Source: Acidobacteriota bacterium (GTDB lineage Bacteria > Acidobacteriota > Vicinamibacteria > Vicinamibacterales > UBA8438). From it: a DNA stretch of 38,360 nucleotides. The translations under genes were made by a program, and so were the position numbers. This document shows, one piece after another, positions 7,518-15,224 of this stretch; positions within the stretch are counted from its first letter, which is position 1, and each line of letters begins with the position of its first letter. Below the pieces are notes generated by a model. That model did not search any database. It worked only from the letters and a program-made list of their open reading frames with translations, and was not told the DNA's origin. The stretch covers positions 1 through 38,360 of the forward strand of contig JAPOVI010000210.1 in NCBI GenBank assembly GCA_026708265.1, read 5' to 3'.

Positions 7518-8774
7518 TCACTCGCTCCCGAACCAGTGTCCGGCGGAGACCGACAAGAACTCGTTGAGCGGAACGCCGCCCGTCCCCACGAGCAGCGATC
7601 GCTGACACTTGAAGTAGGTCTCGAAGTCCGCCAGACCGCTCAGCGAACCCTGTCTCCCGCCGCGCGTCCCTACCTCGATCGCGACCAACCGGGGGCCGCG
7701 CCGCAGCACGAAGTCGACCTCGTGCTGACCCTCGCGCCAGTAGTACAGGCGGGTGTCCGATGTCGCGGTGTTGAAGAGATGCGCGCCGACCGCGCTCTCC
7801 ACGATGCGTCCCCAGAACGTGCGGTCCGCCCTGGCCTCCTCGAACGAGTACCCGGAACCGGCGGTCATGAGCGCGGTGTTGAGCACGCTGAGCTTGGGAC
7901 TCGATCCCCGTCGGTGCGGCCGGCTGGCGTACTTCGGCAGCCCCGCCACCAATCCGGCGTGCTGGAGCAGATCCAGGTAGCGCGTCAGCGTGGTGGTGTT
8001 GCCCGCATCCTGAAGCTGCCCGAGCATCTTCGTGTACGACAGGATCTGCCCGGAGCAGCTCGCCCCGAGCCCGAACAGACGCTTGAGCAGTGCCGGTTTG
8101 TCCACGCGGGTCATCGCCAGAACGTCCCGCTCGATACTCGGCTCGACGAGCGCCTGCAAGATATAGTCGCGCCACAGGTTCGGGTCTCGTACCAGCGATG
8201 CCGCGCCGGGGTAGCCGCCGAAGTAGAGATAGCTCGGCAGGTCGACCGCGAACGCATCGGCCATCTCCGAGAACGACCAGTGGGTGACCCGGATGGGCGT
8301 GAAGCGTCCGGCCAGACTCTCGGTCAGCCCGGACTGCATGCGTAGCGGCGAGGAACCCAGAACGACGACGTGCAGGGGAAGGTCCGCGCTCCGGTCCGCG
8401 TCCCACAACCCCTTGACGGTCTCGGACCACTGCGGGATCTTCTGGATCTCGTCGAGGACGAACACGGCTCCCCGCGGCGATCCTGCAGCGACCTGGCGGG
8501 CCGCCTCCCATTCTCGCACCAGCCATGCCGCGTCCTTCGGTAGCGGCTGGACCGAGGTCGCAACCGACTCGGAACGCTGCCCCCCGACATCGGGCACGGG
8601 GTCAGGTGCGTCGACCGTTCGGTAGCGGCTCGGCCGCTCCATTCTGCGCAGGGCCTGTCGGGCGATGGTGGTCTTGCCGGTTTGGCGCGGGCCGAAGAGC
8701 GTGATGATGTGCTGGGGCCGTGCGGCCAGGCGCGCGACGAGCGTCGCGACTTGCGTGCGCTGGAACACCGCCAC
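7518..8774 (-). CDS. AAA-family ATPase with DUF4143 domain
   Basis: The 418-residue product has a Walker A motif 'GPRQTGKTT' (28-36) and Walker B 'AVFVLDEIQKIP' (about 103-114). A sensor-like 'VVVLGSSPLRMQ' follows, and then a C-terminal DUF4143 domain from about residue 215. That domain carries the typical 'HEVDFVLRR...LVAIEVG' strand pattern (about 347-370), which resembles a PD-(D/E)xK nuclease-like fold. The length and order match the widespread AAA_14/DUF4143 proteins. Their cellular role is poorly known; they are common in accessory regions and suspected of DNA-related or conflict functions. The start is GTG with only a weak ribosome-binding site (GGGCGC). No partner gene is adjacent, so it stands alone. 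Confidence 0.85.
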   Translation of the reverse strand: MAVFQRTQVATLVARLAARPQHIITLFGPRQTGKTTIARQALRRMERPSRYRTVDAPDPVPDVGGQRSESVATSVQPLPKDAAWLVREWEAARQVAAGSPRGAVFVLDEIQKIPQWSETVKGLWDADRSADLPLHVVVLGSSPLRMQSGLTESLAGRFTPIRVTHWSFSEMADAFAVDLPSYLYFGGYPGAASLVRDPNLWRDYILQALVEPSIERDVLAMTRVDKPALLKRLFGLGASCSGQILSYTKMLGQLQDAGNTTTLTRYLDLLQHAGLVAGLPKYASRPHRRGSSPKLSVLNTALMTAGSGYSFEEARADRTFWGRIVESAVGAHLFNTATSDTRLYYWREGQHEVDFVLRRGPRLVAIEVGTRGGRQGSLSGLADFETYFKCQRSLLVGTGGVPLNEFLSVSAGHWFGSE

Positions 8775-8889
8775 GCGCCCAGATTACGCCGCTGAGCAAG
8801 ATTACTCAATAGCGTTCATCGTCACTCCATTGCGCGCCTCCGGCATTGGCTGCGAACGCGGCTCCCGCTCGACGGCTCCGCGCTCGGCC

Positions 8890-11574
8890 CTACTCCAGGC
8901 GCAGCGTCTCCACAGGATCGGTCTTCGACGCGCGCAAGGCCGGGAGGTAGGAGCCCGCGAGCCCGATCGCCGTCAACGCGACGGCCACTGCCGCGAAGGT
9001 CGCGGGGTCGGTGACTTCTACGCCGTGCACCAGCGAGGACATCAGGCGCGCGAGCCAGGCGGACGCGACCAGCCCGATCGCGACGCCGGCTCCCACCAGC
9101 ACCAGCGCCCGTCCGACGAACATCCGGCGGACCTCGCCGTTCCGCGCTCCGAGCGCGAGGCGGATGCCGATCTCGCGCCGACGCTCGGACACGGCGTAGC
9201 TGACGACCCCGTAGATGCCGACGAGCCCCAGCAACAGGGCCACCGCGCCCGCCGTCGCGAGCAACTGCAGCGTCGTGGTCGTCCGGGCCAGCGACCGCAG
9301 GTAGAGGTCGCCCAGCGTCTCGACGTTCGCCAACGCCAGCGTCGGGTTCAGCGACCAGACCGCCGCCTGGAGCTCCCGCTCGAACGCCGTCGTGCCGGCG
9401 CGCGCGCTGCGGACCACGAACGCCGCCGTGGCGCTGCCGACCGCCGGGAAGACGACCACCTCCGGGGCGGGTCGGCTCAGTCCGTCGTGATGCACGTCCT
9501 TGACGACCCCGACCACCTCCGACCACGGCGGCGCGGAGTCCACCGCAAGCCGCTGCCCCAGTGCGTCTCCGGCCGCCCCCCACTCCGCGCGCGCCAGATT
9601 CTCCGACACCAGCACGACCCGGCGCCGCTGCCGCACGTCGTCCCAGTCGAAGGCGCGGCCGACGAGGACCGGTGTCCGGAGCGTCTCGAAGAACCCCGGC
9701 GAGACGAACTGGACCTCCCGGAGCGCGGGCGCCTCGTCGCCGGATGGCCGCCCCTCGACGGAGATGGCCGCCGCCCGGTTGTCTCCGTCGAGCGGAAGCC
9801 CGTCGTTGAAGCTCGCGAACGCCGCCGCCTCGACGCCGGGGGCCCCCGCCAGCCGCTCGAGGATTTGGCCCTGCAGTCGCACCAGGGCCTCGGGATCGAA
9901 ACCGCCGGCGCCTTCGCCCGGCAGGTCCGCCGCCGGGATCGTCAACTGGAAGGTCTGGACGCCGGCCGGGTCGTGGAAGCCGGGATCCACGCGGCGGAGC
10001 GCCTGGAACGTCTGCAGCATCAGCGCGGAACCGACCAGCAGCACCAGCGTCAGGGCGACCTGCGACACCACGAGCAGATGGCGCACGCGACCGCTCTCCC
10101 GCCCCCCGGTGTTCGATCGTCCCCCGCCGCGCACGGCCCGCACGAGCGGAACGGCCCCCCGCGCGACGTGAAGCACCGGAACGAGCGCGAACGACACGGT
10201 GGCGAGCAGGGAAATGCCGGCGGTGACCGCCAGGACGGTGGGGTCAATGGTCACCGTCATGACATGGGGCAGGTCGCGGCCCCCGATCGCCTGCCGCACG
10301 GACAGCCCGGCGTACGCCAGGGCGAGCCCGCCGATGCTGCCGGCCACGGCCACCATCGCGCTCTCGGTGACGGCCAGCCGCGCGATCGAGGCCCAGCCGC
10401 CTCCGAGCGCGGCCCGGACGGCGAGCTCGGAGCGCCGCGCCTCGGCGCGCACGAGGGTCAGGTTCGCCACGTTCGCGCAGGCGATCACCAGCAGCAGCCC
10501 GACCGTTCCCATCAACACCCAGAGGGTGTCGCCGAGATCGCCGACGACCGACTCCTTCAGCCACCGCAGCTTCGGCCCAAACTGCAACGCCTCGGCGCTT
10601 CCTCCCGGGTACTCCTCGTCCAGGATGGCAATCATGCGCGCGACGTCGGCGCTTGCCTCCGCGAGGCTGACGCCGGGCCTCAGGCGGGCGATCCCGCGTC
10701 CGTCGCTGGCCGGGAAGCGCGCCTCGGAGCGGACGGGCTGCAGGGGATAGAAGATGTCCGCCGGGTAGTCGAAGAAGCGGAACGAACGGGGCAGCACACC
10801 GATCACCTGGCGCGGGGTGCCGTCGACGATCAACGTCTGCCCCAGCGGGTCAATGCCGTCGAGATAGCGCTGCCAGAACGCGTACGAGATGACGGCGGTG
10901 GGGGCGCTTCCCGGCAGGTCGTCGGCCTCGATGAAGCTCCGTCCCAGAATCGGGTCGGCGCCCAGCATCTCCAGCAGCTCGTGCGTCACCTCGACGCTCG
11001 GGACGGCCTCCGGCGATCGGGAGCCCGTGACGGTGACCGGCGACCGGTCCCAGTCCCAGAGGCCCACCGCCTCGAAGGTGCGACCGTGGTCTCGATACCC
11101 GAAGTAGGCGGCCGGCGAGGCGAACACCTGGTCGATGCCGATCGCGGGGGCCTCGTGGACCAGCTCGATCAGGCGGTCCTGCTCCGGATACGGCAACGGC
11201 TGGAGCAGGACGCCGTTCACGACACTGAACATCGCCGTGGTAGCGCCGATGCCGATCGACAGCGTCAGCAGGACCGTGGCGGTGAACCCGGGGTTTCGTG
11301 CGAGGCCGCGGAGGCCGACCCGCAGGTCCTGCCGGCTGGTGTCGACGAACGCCAGACCACGCGCGGCGCGACGCGCCTCTCGGAGCTGAGTCAGGCCACC
11401 CAGCTCGACGCGCGCCGCCCGGCGGGCCTCGGCGCGCGTCAGGCCGAGCCGGACCTTGTCCTCCTCCGCCATCGCCAGGTGAGACCGAAGCTCCAGGTCG
11501 AAGTCGCCATCGAGATCGTCACCGCGGAAGAGGCTGCGTATCCGCGCCGCCAGCACGTGCAGAAGGGCTCGCAT
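8890..11574 (-). CDS. ADOP-type duplicated ABC transporter permease (MacB/FtsX-like)
   Basis: The product is 894 residues long. It opens with the ADOP N-terminal domain (about 1-80, 'DLELRSHLAMAEEDKVRLGLTRAEARRAARVELGG'-like). Two MacB/FtsX units follow. The first transmembrane helix is near 98-118 ('VLLTLSIGIGATTAMFSVVNG'), followed by a periplasmic MacB core ('ILGRSF', 'VIGVLPRSFRFF') and an FtsX block with 'LVIACANVANLTLVRAEARRSELAVRAALG'. The second unit starts near 'HLLVVSQVALTLVLLVGSALML' and ends with 'VSYAVSERRREIGIRLALGARNGEVRRMF'. This is the normal length for acidobacterial duplicated orphan permeases, so called because no ATPase gene is adjacent; none is seen here either. The PadR gene ends three bases upstream, so both form one operon. 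Substrate unknown. Confidence 0.93.
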   Translation of the reverse strand: MRALLHVLAARIRSLFRGDDLDGDFDLELRSHLAMAEEDKVRLGLTRAEARRAARVELGGLTQLREARRAARGLAFVDTSRQDLRVGLRGLARNPGFTATVLLTLSIGIGATTAMFSVVNGVLLQPLPYPEQDRLIELVHEAPAIGIDQVFASPAAYFGYRDHGRTFEAVGLWDWDRSPVTVTGSRSPEAVPSVEVTHELLEMLGADPILGRSFIEADDLPGSAPTAVISYAFWQRYLDGIDPLGQTLIVDGTPRQVIGVLPRSFRFFDYPADIFYPLQPVRSEARFPASDGRGIARLRPGVSLAEASADVARMIAILDEEYPGGSAEALQFGPKLRWLKESVVGDLGDTLWVLMGTVGLLLVIACANVANLTLVRAEARRSELAVRAALGGGWASIARLAVTESAMVAVAGSIGGLALAYAGLSVRQAIGGRDLPHVMTVTIDPTVLAVTAGISLLATVSFALVPVLHVARGAVPLVRAVRGGGRSNTGGRESGRVRHLLVVSQVALTLVLLVGSALMLQTFQALRRVDPGFHDPAGVQTFQLTIPAADLPGEGAGGFDPEALVRLQGQILERLAGAPGVEAAAFASFNDGLPLDGDNRAAAISVEGRPSGDEAPALREVQFVSPGFFETLRTPVLVGRAFDWDDVRQRRRVVLVSENLARAEWGAAGDALGQRLAVDSAPPWSEVVGVVKDVHHDGLSRPAPEVVVFPAVGSATAAFVVRSARAGTTAFERELQAAVWSLNPTLALANVETLGDLYLRSLARTTTTLQLLATAGAVALLLGLVGIYGVVSYAVSERRREIGIRLALGARNGEVRRMFVGRALVLVGAGVAIGLVASAWLARLMSSLVHGVEVTDPATFAAVAVALTAIGLAGSYLPALRASKTDPVETLRLE

Positions 11575-11577
11575 GTC

Positions 11578-11922
11578 TCAGCCCCTGCGCGCCGGCTGCA
11601 GCACGCGACCGATGACGCCGGCGATGCGCTCCCAGTTCTCGGTCTCGGCCTGCAGTTGCTTCCGCCCGGCCTCCGTGATCGAGTAGAACTTGGCCCTGCG
11701 GTTGTTGCTGGAGACGCCCCAGCGCGCCGTGATCCACCGCTTCTGCACCAGACGGACCAGGCAGAGATACACCGTCCCCTGGTTGATGACGAGCGCGTCC
11801 TGACCAACCTGCTCGATGCGCCGCGCGATGCCGTAGCCGTGCATCGTCCCCAGTTGCTCCAGCGTCTTGAGGACCATGAGGTCGAGAGTTCCCTGAAGGA
11901 TGGCCGACCGGGTCTCTACCAT
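11578..11922 (-). CDS. PadR-family transcriptional regulator
   Basis: The 114-residue product begins 'MVETRSAILQGTLDLMVLKTLEQLGTMHGYGIARRIEQ'-like, the N-terminal winged helix of PadR proteins. Recognition-helix and wing sequences follow ('INQGTVYLCLVRLVQKRWI', 'NNRRAKFYSITEAGRKQL'). A C-terminal helix for dimerisation completes it. ATG 11922 is chosen because GAGGTG lies nearby upstream and the protein aligns with the short PadR subfamily from its first residue. The frame extends 19 codons further upstream but has no family-like sequence there. PadR proteins are usually repressors of the adjacent operon and of themselves. Here the downstream partner is the ADOP permease, three bases away, and a palindromic site overlaps the ribosome-binding site. 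Confidence 0.92.
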   Translation of the reverse strand: MVETRSAILQGTLDLMVLKTLEQLGTMHGYGIARRIEQVGQDALVINQGTVYLCLVRLVQKRWITARWGVSSNNRRAKFYSITEAGRKQLQAETENWERIAGVIGRVLQPARRG

Positions 11923-11930
11923 GGCGCACA

Positions 11931-11949
11931 CCTCTATGCCGCATAGAGG
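11931..11949. promoter_or_regulatory. Perfect 19-bp palindrome, probable PadR operator
   Basis: CCTCTATGC-C-GCATAGAGG is a perfect inverted repeat of two 9-bp arms around one base. It starts nine bases upstream of the padR ATG, and its last bases form part of the GAGGTG ribosome-binding site. A one-base centre cannot form an RNA hairpin loop, so binding by a protein dimer is more likely. Its TATG...CATA core resembles PadR-type operators. A TTGACA hexamer lies upstream on the same strand (11974-11979), but no good -10 sits at the right distance. Confidence 0.65.
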
Positions 11950-12066
11950 AGTCTGGACCACCCTCCTGTGGGATGTCAAGACAAGCTGGGAGGATCGCCG
12001 CCGCTCGGCCAGACGTCACCGAGGTCGCGGGTCGGCGTCTGCGGGTGCGCGCGCCGGTGCAGCGGG

Positions 12067-12660
12067 CTACTCTGCCGCCCCGCCCTGCAGGTGCTCCAGC
12101 ACGACCCGACCGCGCGGGGAAAGCTCGTAGCCGACGCGCAGGCTGATCGTCAGGCCGAGGTTCTTGAGCTTGCGGACCTGCGGCTTCAGCCAGGTGCGCT
12201 CGCAGCCGAGCCGCTCGGCGAGCGTGGTGGAGACGACGCCGGGATGCTCCTCGATGGCGGCCAGCGCCCGCAGCGTCCACGGGCCCTTCGCGGATCCCGC
12301 GTCGAGCCGCCCCAGTCGACGCAGCAGACCCTCGACCTCGGCGTCGGAGAGAGCGTCCTGCTCCCGCAGCGCGATGCGCGGGTCGGCGCCCCCGAACGCC
12401 ACCCGAACGCGGTAGAGCGAGCGGCCCTCGCGCGACGGGAAGTCCGCCAGGAGAGCAGCGCGCGATGCGTACCCAGCGTCGGCCGCGTCGACATCGGAGA
12501 CGTCGGCCTCGTCCACGATCGCGACGTCGAGGATGCGCAGCAGGCCGACGGCGGTGCGCAGCGTGCCCCCGGTGCGGACGGTCGGGCGGCGCCAGCGGCG
12601 GAAGACCAGCGTGACCTCCCCGCGGACGATGCGCTCGAGCACCGCCATCCGCAGCAGCAT
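12067..12660 (-). CDS. ASCH-like domain protein with C-terminal winged helix
   Basis: The 197-residue product has two parts. Residues about 5-105 resemble an ASCH/PUA-like RNA-binding domain: 'GEVTLVFRRWRRPTVRTGGTLRTAVGLLRI' has the FRRWRRP...G..LRT pattern of this family, and 'LYRVRVAFGGADPRIALRE' is a later strand. Residues about 120-190 look like a winged-helix HTH ('TLRALAAIEEHPGVVSTTLAERLG', 'LKPQVRKLKNLGLTISLRVGYELSPRG'). This suggests nucleic-acid binding, perhaps as a regulator. It begins nine bases after the short-chain dehydrogenase stop on the same strand, so they are likely one operon. An alternative start is ATG 12648. Confidence 0.7.
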   Translation of the reverse strand: MLLRMAVLERIVRGEVTLVFRRWRRPTVRTGGTLRTAVGLLRILDVAIVDEADVSDVDAADAGYASRAALLADFPSREGRSLYRVRVAFGGADPRIALREQDALSDAEVEGLLRRLGRLDAGSAKGPWTLRALAAIEEHPGVVSTTLAERLGCERTWLKPQVRKLKNLGLTISLRVGYELSPRGRVVLEHLQGGAAE

Positions 12661-12669
12661 GCGGCGGCC

Positions 12670-13365
12670 TCAGTCTTCCTTCCAGGGGTTGTTGGCGAAG
12701 ATGGCGAACTCCGGCCAGAGCGCCCGCGGGTGCATCCGCAGCACGGCCAGGATCGCTTCCGCGATGTCAGCCGCGTAGAGCTTGTTGGGGTTGTTGCGGC
12801 CCGTGCGCCCCATCCAGTCGGTCTGCACTTCGGAGGGGCAGACGCAGGTGACGTGGACCCCGTGGGGGCGGAGCTCGGTCTGCCACGACTGGCTGATGCC
12901 CCGGAGCGCCCACTTGCTCGCCGCGTAGACGGTGCCGGCCTTGCCCCCCTTCATGCCGGAGGTCGAGGCGATGTTGAAGATGTAGCCCCGCTGCTGCGCG
13001 GTGAGCATCGGCGCGACGCGGTTCGTCAGATCGACGAGGCCGAAGACGTTGATGTCGAACAGCGCCCGCATCCGGGCCATGTCGATCGCCCCGAGCTCCG
13101 CTAGGTAGCCGACGCCGGCGTTGTTCACCAGCACGTCGATGCCGCCCATCCGCTCCACGCACGCCTCGACCGTGCGCTGGTTGTCGGCCGGGCGCGCCAC
13201 GTCGGCCCGCAGCCCGTGGGCGCCGCTCTCGGCCGCCACCCGGTCGATGCGCTCGGGGTCGCGGCCCGTGAAGACGACGTCGTGCCCCTCCTTGCGGGCG
13301 AGGGCGACGAGCGCGGCGCCGATCCCCTGGCTGCCACCGGTGACGAGGAATCGCTGCTTGTCCAT
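12670..13365 (-). CDS. Short-chain dehydrogenase/reductase (SDR)
   Basis: The 231-residue product has the classical SDR layout. It shows an NAD(P)-binding 'VTGGSQGIGAAL' near residues 8-19, 'NNAGVGYL' near 84-91, a catalytic Ser in 'NIASTSGMKGG' and 'YAASKWALRG' with the YxxxK pair. 'CPSEVQTDW' replaces the usual PG-x-x-x-T segment. An Arg after the first strand ('FTGRDPER') favours NADP(H). The start at ATG 13365 is supported by GGAGG about ten bases upstream. It lies between the VapBC genes and the ASCH gene, all on the minus strand. The substrate is not predictable from the sequence. Confidence 0.9.
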   Translation of the reverse strand: MDKQRFLVTGGSQGIGAALVALARKEGHDVVFTGRDPERIDRVAAESGAHGLRADVARPADNQRTVEACVERMGGIDVLVNNAGVGYLAELGAIDMARMRALFDINVFGLVDLTNRVAPMLTAQQRGYIFNIASTSGMKGGKAGTVYAASKWALRGISQSWQTELRPHGVHVTCVCPSEVQTDWMGRTGRNNPNKLYAADIAEAILAVLRMHPRALWPEFAIFANNPWKED

Positions 13366-13420
13366 CGAGCCGCTGCCTCCGTTCTGGATCGGGCGGGCGT
13401 CCGGAACGGGCGCGCGCCCG

Positions 13421-13819
13421 TCAGTCCGCCCACAGGGTCTTGACGTGAGGGTAGCCGAGTATCCGGGCATCCGCCGTGACGACCGGAGCGGCCAGGCGGC
13501 GCGCGGTGGCCACGATGATGCGGTCGGCCGGGTCCCGATGAAACGGCTCCGGCAGCGCGTACGCCTCCTCTACCACCTCCAGATCGATGGGAAGCACCGT
13601 CCAGCCGTTCCTCTCGACGTAGTGCCTGAACCAGAGGCGCCAGTGGCGGTCCAGCTCGAGGCGACCGCGCTCCGTGGCGCAGGCAATCTCCGCACAACTG
13701 ATGGCCGAGGCGCAGACCTCCGTGTCGCCCCTCACGAGCGCCTCGGCCACGGGCTGCGGAAGCCGCGCCGGATCGCCGACGGACCAGAGGATGGCACAGG
13801 TGTCGAGCACGATCGTCAC
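13421..13819 (-). CDS. PIN-domain toxin, VapC-like
   Basis: The 132-residue product has the PIN nuclease acidic set: Asp6 in 'VLDTCAILW', Glu44 in 'SCAEIA', Asp99 in 'DPADRIIVATA' and Asp117 in 'TADARIL'. These coordinate metal in VapC ribonucleases, which cleave tRNA or rRNA. It starts at GTG, overlapping the antitoxin stop by four bases (GTGA), the normal coupling of toxin to antitoxin. The length is typical. The partner upstream is a Phd/YefM-type antitoxin. Confidence 0.92.
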   Translation of the reverse strand: MTIVLDTCAILWSVGDPARLPQPVAEALVRGDTEVCASAISCAEIACATERGRLELDRHWRLWFRHYVERNGWTVLPIDLEVVEEAYALPEPFHRDPADRIIVATARRLAAPVVTADARILGYPHVKTLWAD

Positions 13820-14064
13820 GACCCCTCGTCCCCCAGCATCTCCCAGTCTTCCTGGGGAATCAGGGGCTCGGTCAGGTCGGACTTCACGACGACCGTGCCC
13901 GCGCCGCAGCCCAGGACCGTCCGGTTGCGCCGGGGTGCCCGGAGCGGAACGACCCGCGCCAGCGGCACGTTGCGCTTCCGAATCTCCACCTCCTCGCCGT
14001 CCGCCACGGCGGCGAGGTACTCGCTGAGGTGGTTCTTGAACTCCGCGATGTTGGCCACCTTCAT
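13816..14064 (-). CDS. Phd/YefM-type antitoxin of the VapC toxin
   Basis: The 82-residue product begins 'MKVANIAEFKNHLSEYLAAV', the DNA-binding N terminus of Phd/YefM antitoxins. 'GEEVEIRKRNVPLARVVPL' follows, and then a C-terminal acidic tail ('EPLIPQEDWEMLGDEGS') that would wrap the toxin. ATG 14064 aligns with the family start. An upstream in-frame ATG (14082) would add MSYPLA. The last codons overlap the toxin start. Antitoxins of this type usually repress their own operon together with the toxin. Confidence 0.9.
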   Translation of the reverse strand: MKVANIAEFKNHLSEYLAAVADGEEVEIRKRNVPLARVVPLRAPRRNRTVLGCGAGTVVVKSDLTEPLIPQEDWEMLGDEGS

Positions 14065-14118
14065 GGCCAAAGGATAGGACATTTCACCGCCGCCTTCGCC
14101 GCGTGAGATGATCGGGGG

Positions 14119-15198
14119 ATGCCTGCAGCCACGACGCCCGATCCGATGCGAGCCATTCGCTGTCACCGCTACTCCGGTCTGGACGCGGCCGGGAAGCCCG
14201 TTCCCAAACCCGACCCGTTGCGCGACGTCCTGTCGCTGGACGAGGTCCCGGCCCCGGCCTGCGAAGCGGGGCACGTGCTGCTGCGGACGGAGTTCGCGGG
14301 GGTGCAGTACCCGGACGCGCTCCAGGCGCAGGGGCTCTACCAGCACAAGCCCGAGGTGCCCTACGTGCCGGGCATGGACGCGGCGGGGACGGTGGCGGAC
14401 GTGGGCGCCGGGGTCGAGCACGTGCGGCCGGGCGACCGCGCCATCGTGCAGCTCGGCATCGGCTGCCTCGCGGACGTCGTGAAGGCGCCGGCGGCGTCGG
14501 TGTGGAAGGCCCCGGAGGGCGTGCCGCTGGAGCGCTGCGCCAACCTGGGGCGGAACTTCTTCCCCGCCTACCACTCGCTGAAGGTGCTGGGCGAGGTCGG
14601 GCCGGGCAGCCTCGTCCTCGTCGACGGCGCCTCGGGCGGCGTGGGCATGGCCGCCATCGAGCTGGCCAAGGCGATGGGCGCGCAGGTGATCGCCGGCGTC
14701 AGCACGCCCGAGAAGCAGGCGCCCCCGACCGCGGCGGGGGCCGACCGCGTGCTCTGCTACGGGCGCGACCGGCAGAGCTTCCGGCAGTTCAAGGACGCCG
14801 CCCGGCAGGCCGCAATCGAGCTGGGGCATCCGCAGGGCGTCGACGTCGTCATCGACATGGTGCAGGGCGAGCTGTTCGAGGCGGCCCTGGTGTCCGCGAT
14901 CCGCCCCCTCGGCCGCATCTGCCTCGTCGGCTTCACGGCCGGACAGCGGCCCATCCGGCCGGGCCTGCTGCTCATCAAGCAGGCGGTCGTCATCGGCAGC
15001 ATCTGGGGCGGCTGGGCCAAGGCCCATCCCGACGAGCACCAGGGGAACGTCGGCGAGATCCTGGCCTTCATGGCGAGCGGGGCGATCACGCCGCGGGCGG
15101 ATCGCATCTACCCCCTCGACCGCTTCATCGAGGCCTTCGAGCTGTTCGAGCGCAACGAGGGCCGCGGCAACACGGTGGTCCGCTTCACCGGCGCGTAG
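14119..15198 (+). CDS. NADPH:quinone oxidoreductase-like MDR protein
   Basis: The 359-residue product belongs to the medium-chain dehydrogenase/reductase superfamily. It has an N-terminal GroES-like domain ('[24 protein letters not shown]', '[27 protein letters not shown]') and a Rossmann domain with '[28 protein letters not shown]' near 170-197. '[12 protein letters not shown]' and '[20 protein letters not shown]' are the usual later motifs. The zinc-ligand cysteines of alcohol dehydrogenases are absent, which places it in the zinc-independent quinone reductase branch. It probably reduces quinones or enones with NADPH in the cytoplasm. The aminopropyltransferase gene follows after about 26 bases, so the two may be co-transcribed. 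Confidence 0.88.
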   Translation: MPAATTPDPMRAIRCHRYSGLDAAGKPVPKPDPLRDVLSLDEVPAPACEAGHVLLRTEFAGVQYPDALQAQGLYQHKPEVPYVPGMDAAGTVADVGAGVEHVRPGDRAIVQLGIGCLADVVKAPAASVWKAPEGVPLERCANLGRNFFPAYHSLKVLGEVGPGSLVLVDGASGGVGMAAIELAKAMGAQVIAGVSTPEKQAPPTAAGADRVLCYGRDRQSFRQFKDAARQAAIELGHPQGVDVVIDMVQGELFEAALVSAIRPLGRICLVGFTAGQRPIRPGLLLIKQAVVIGSIWGGWAKAHPDEHQGNVGEILAFMASGAITPRADRIYPLDRFIEAFELFERNEGRGNTVVRFTGA

Positions 15199-15224
15199 CC
15201 GCCACCGTCGCCGGACGGCTCCGC

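Noticed and set aside
8665-11946. 1093-codon plus-strand open frame opposite the ADOP permease
   Set aside because: No family-like sequence, and it is fully opposite a recognisable permease and PadR gene.
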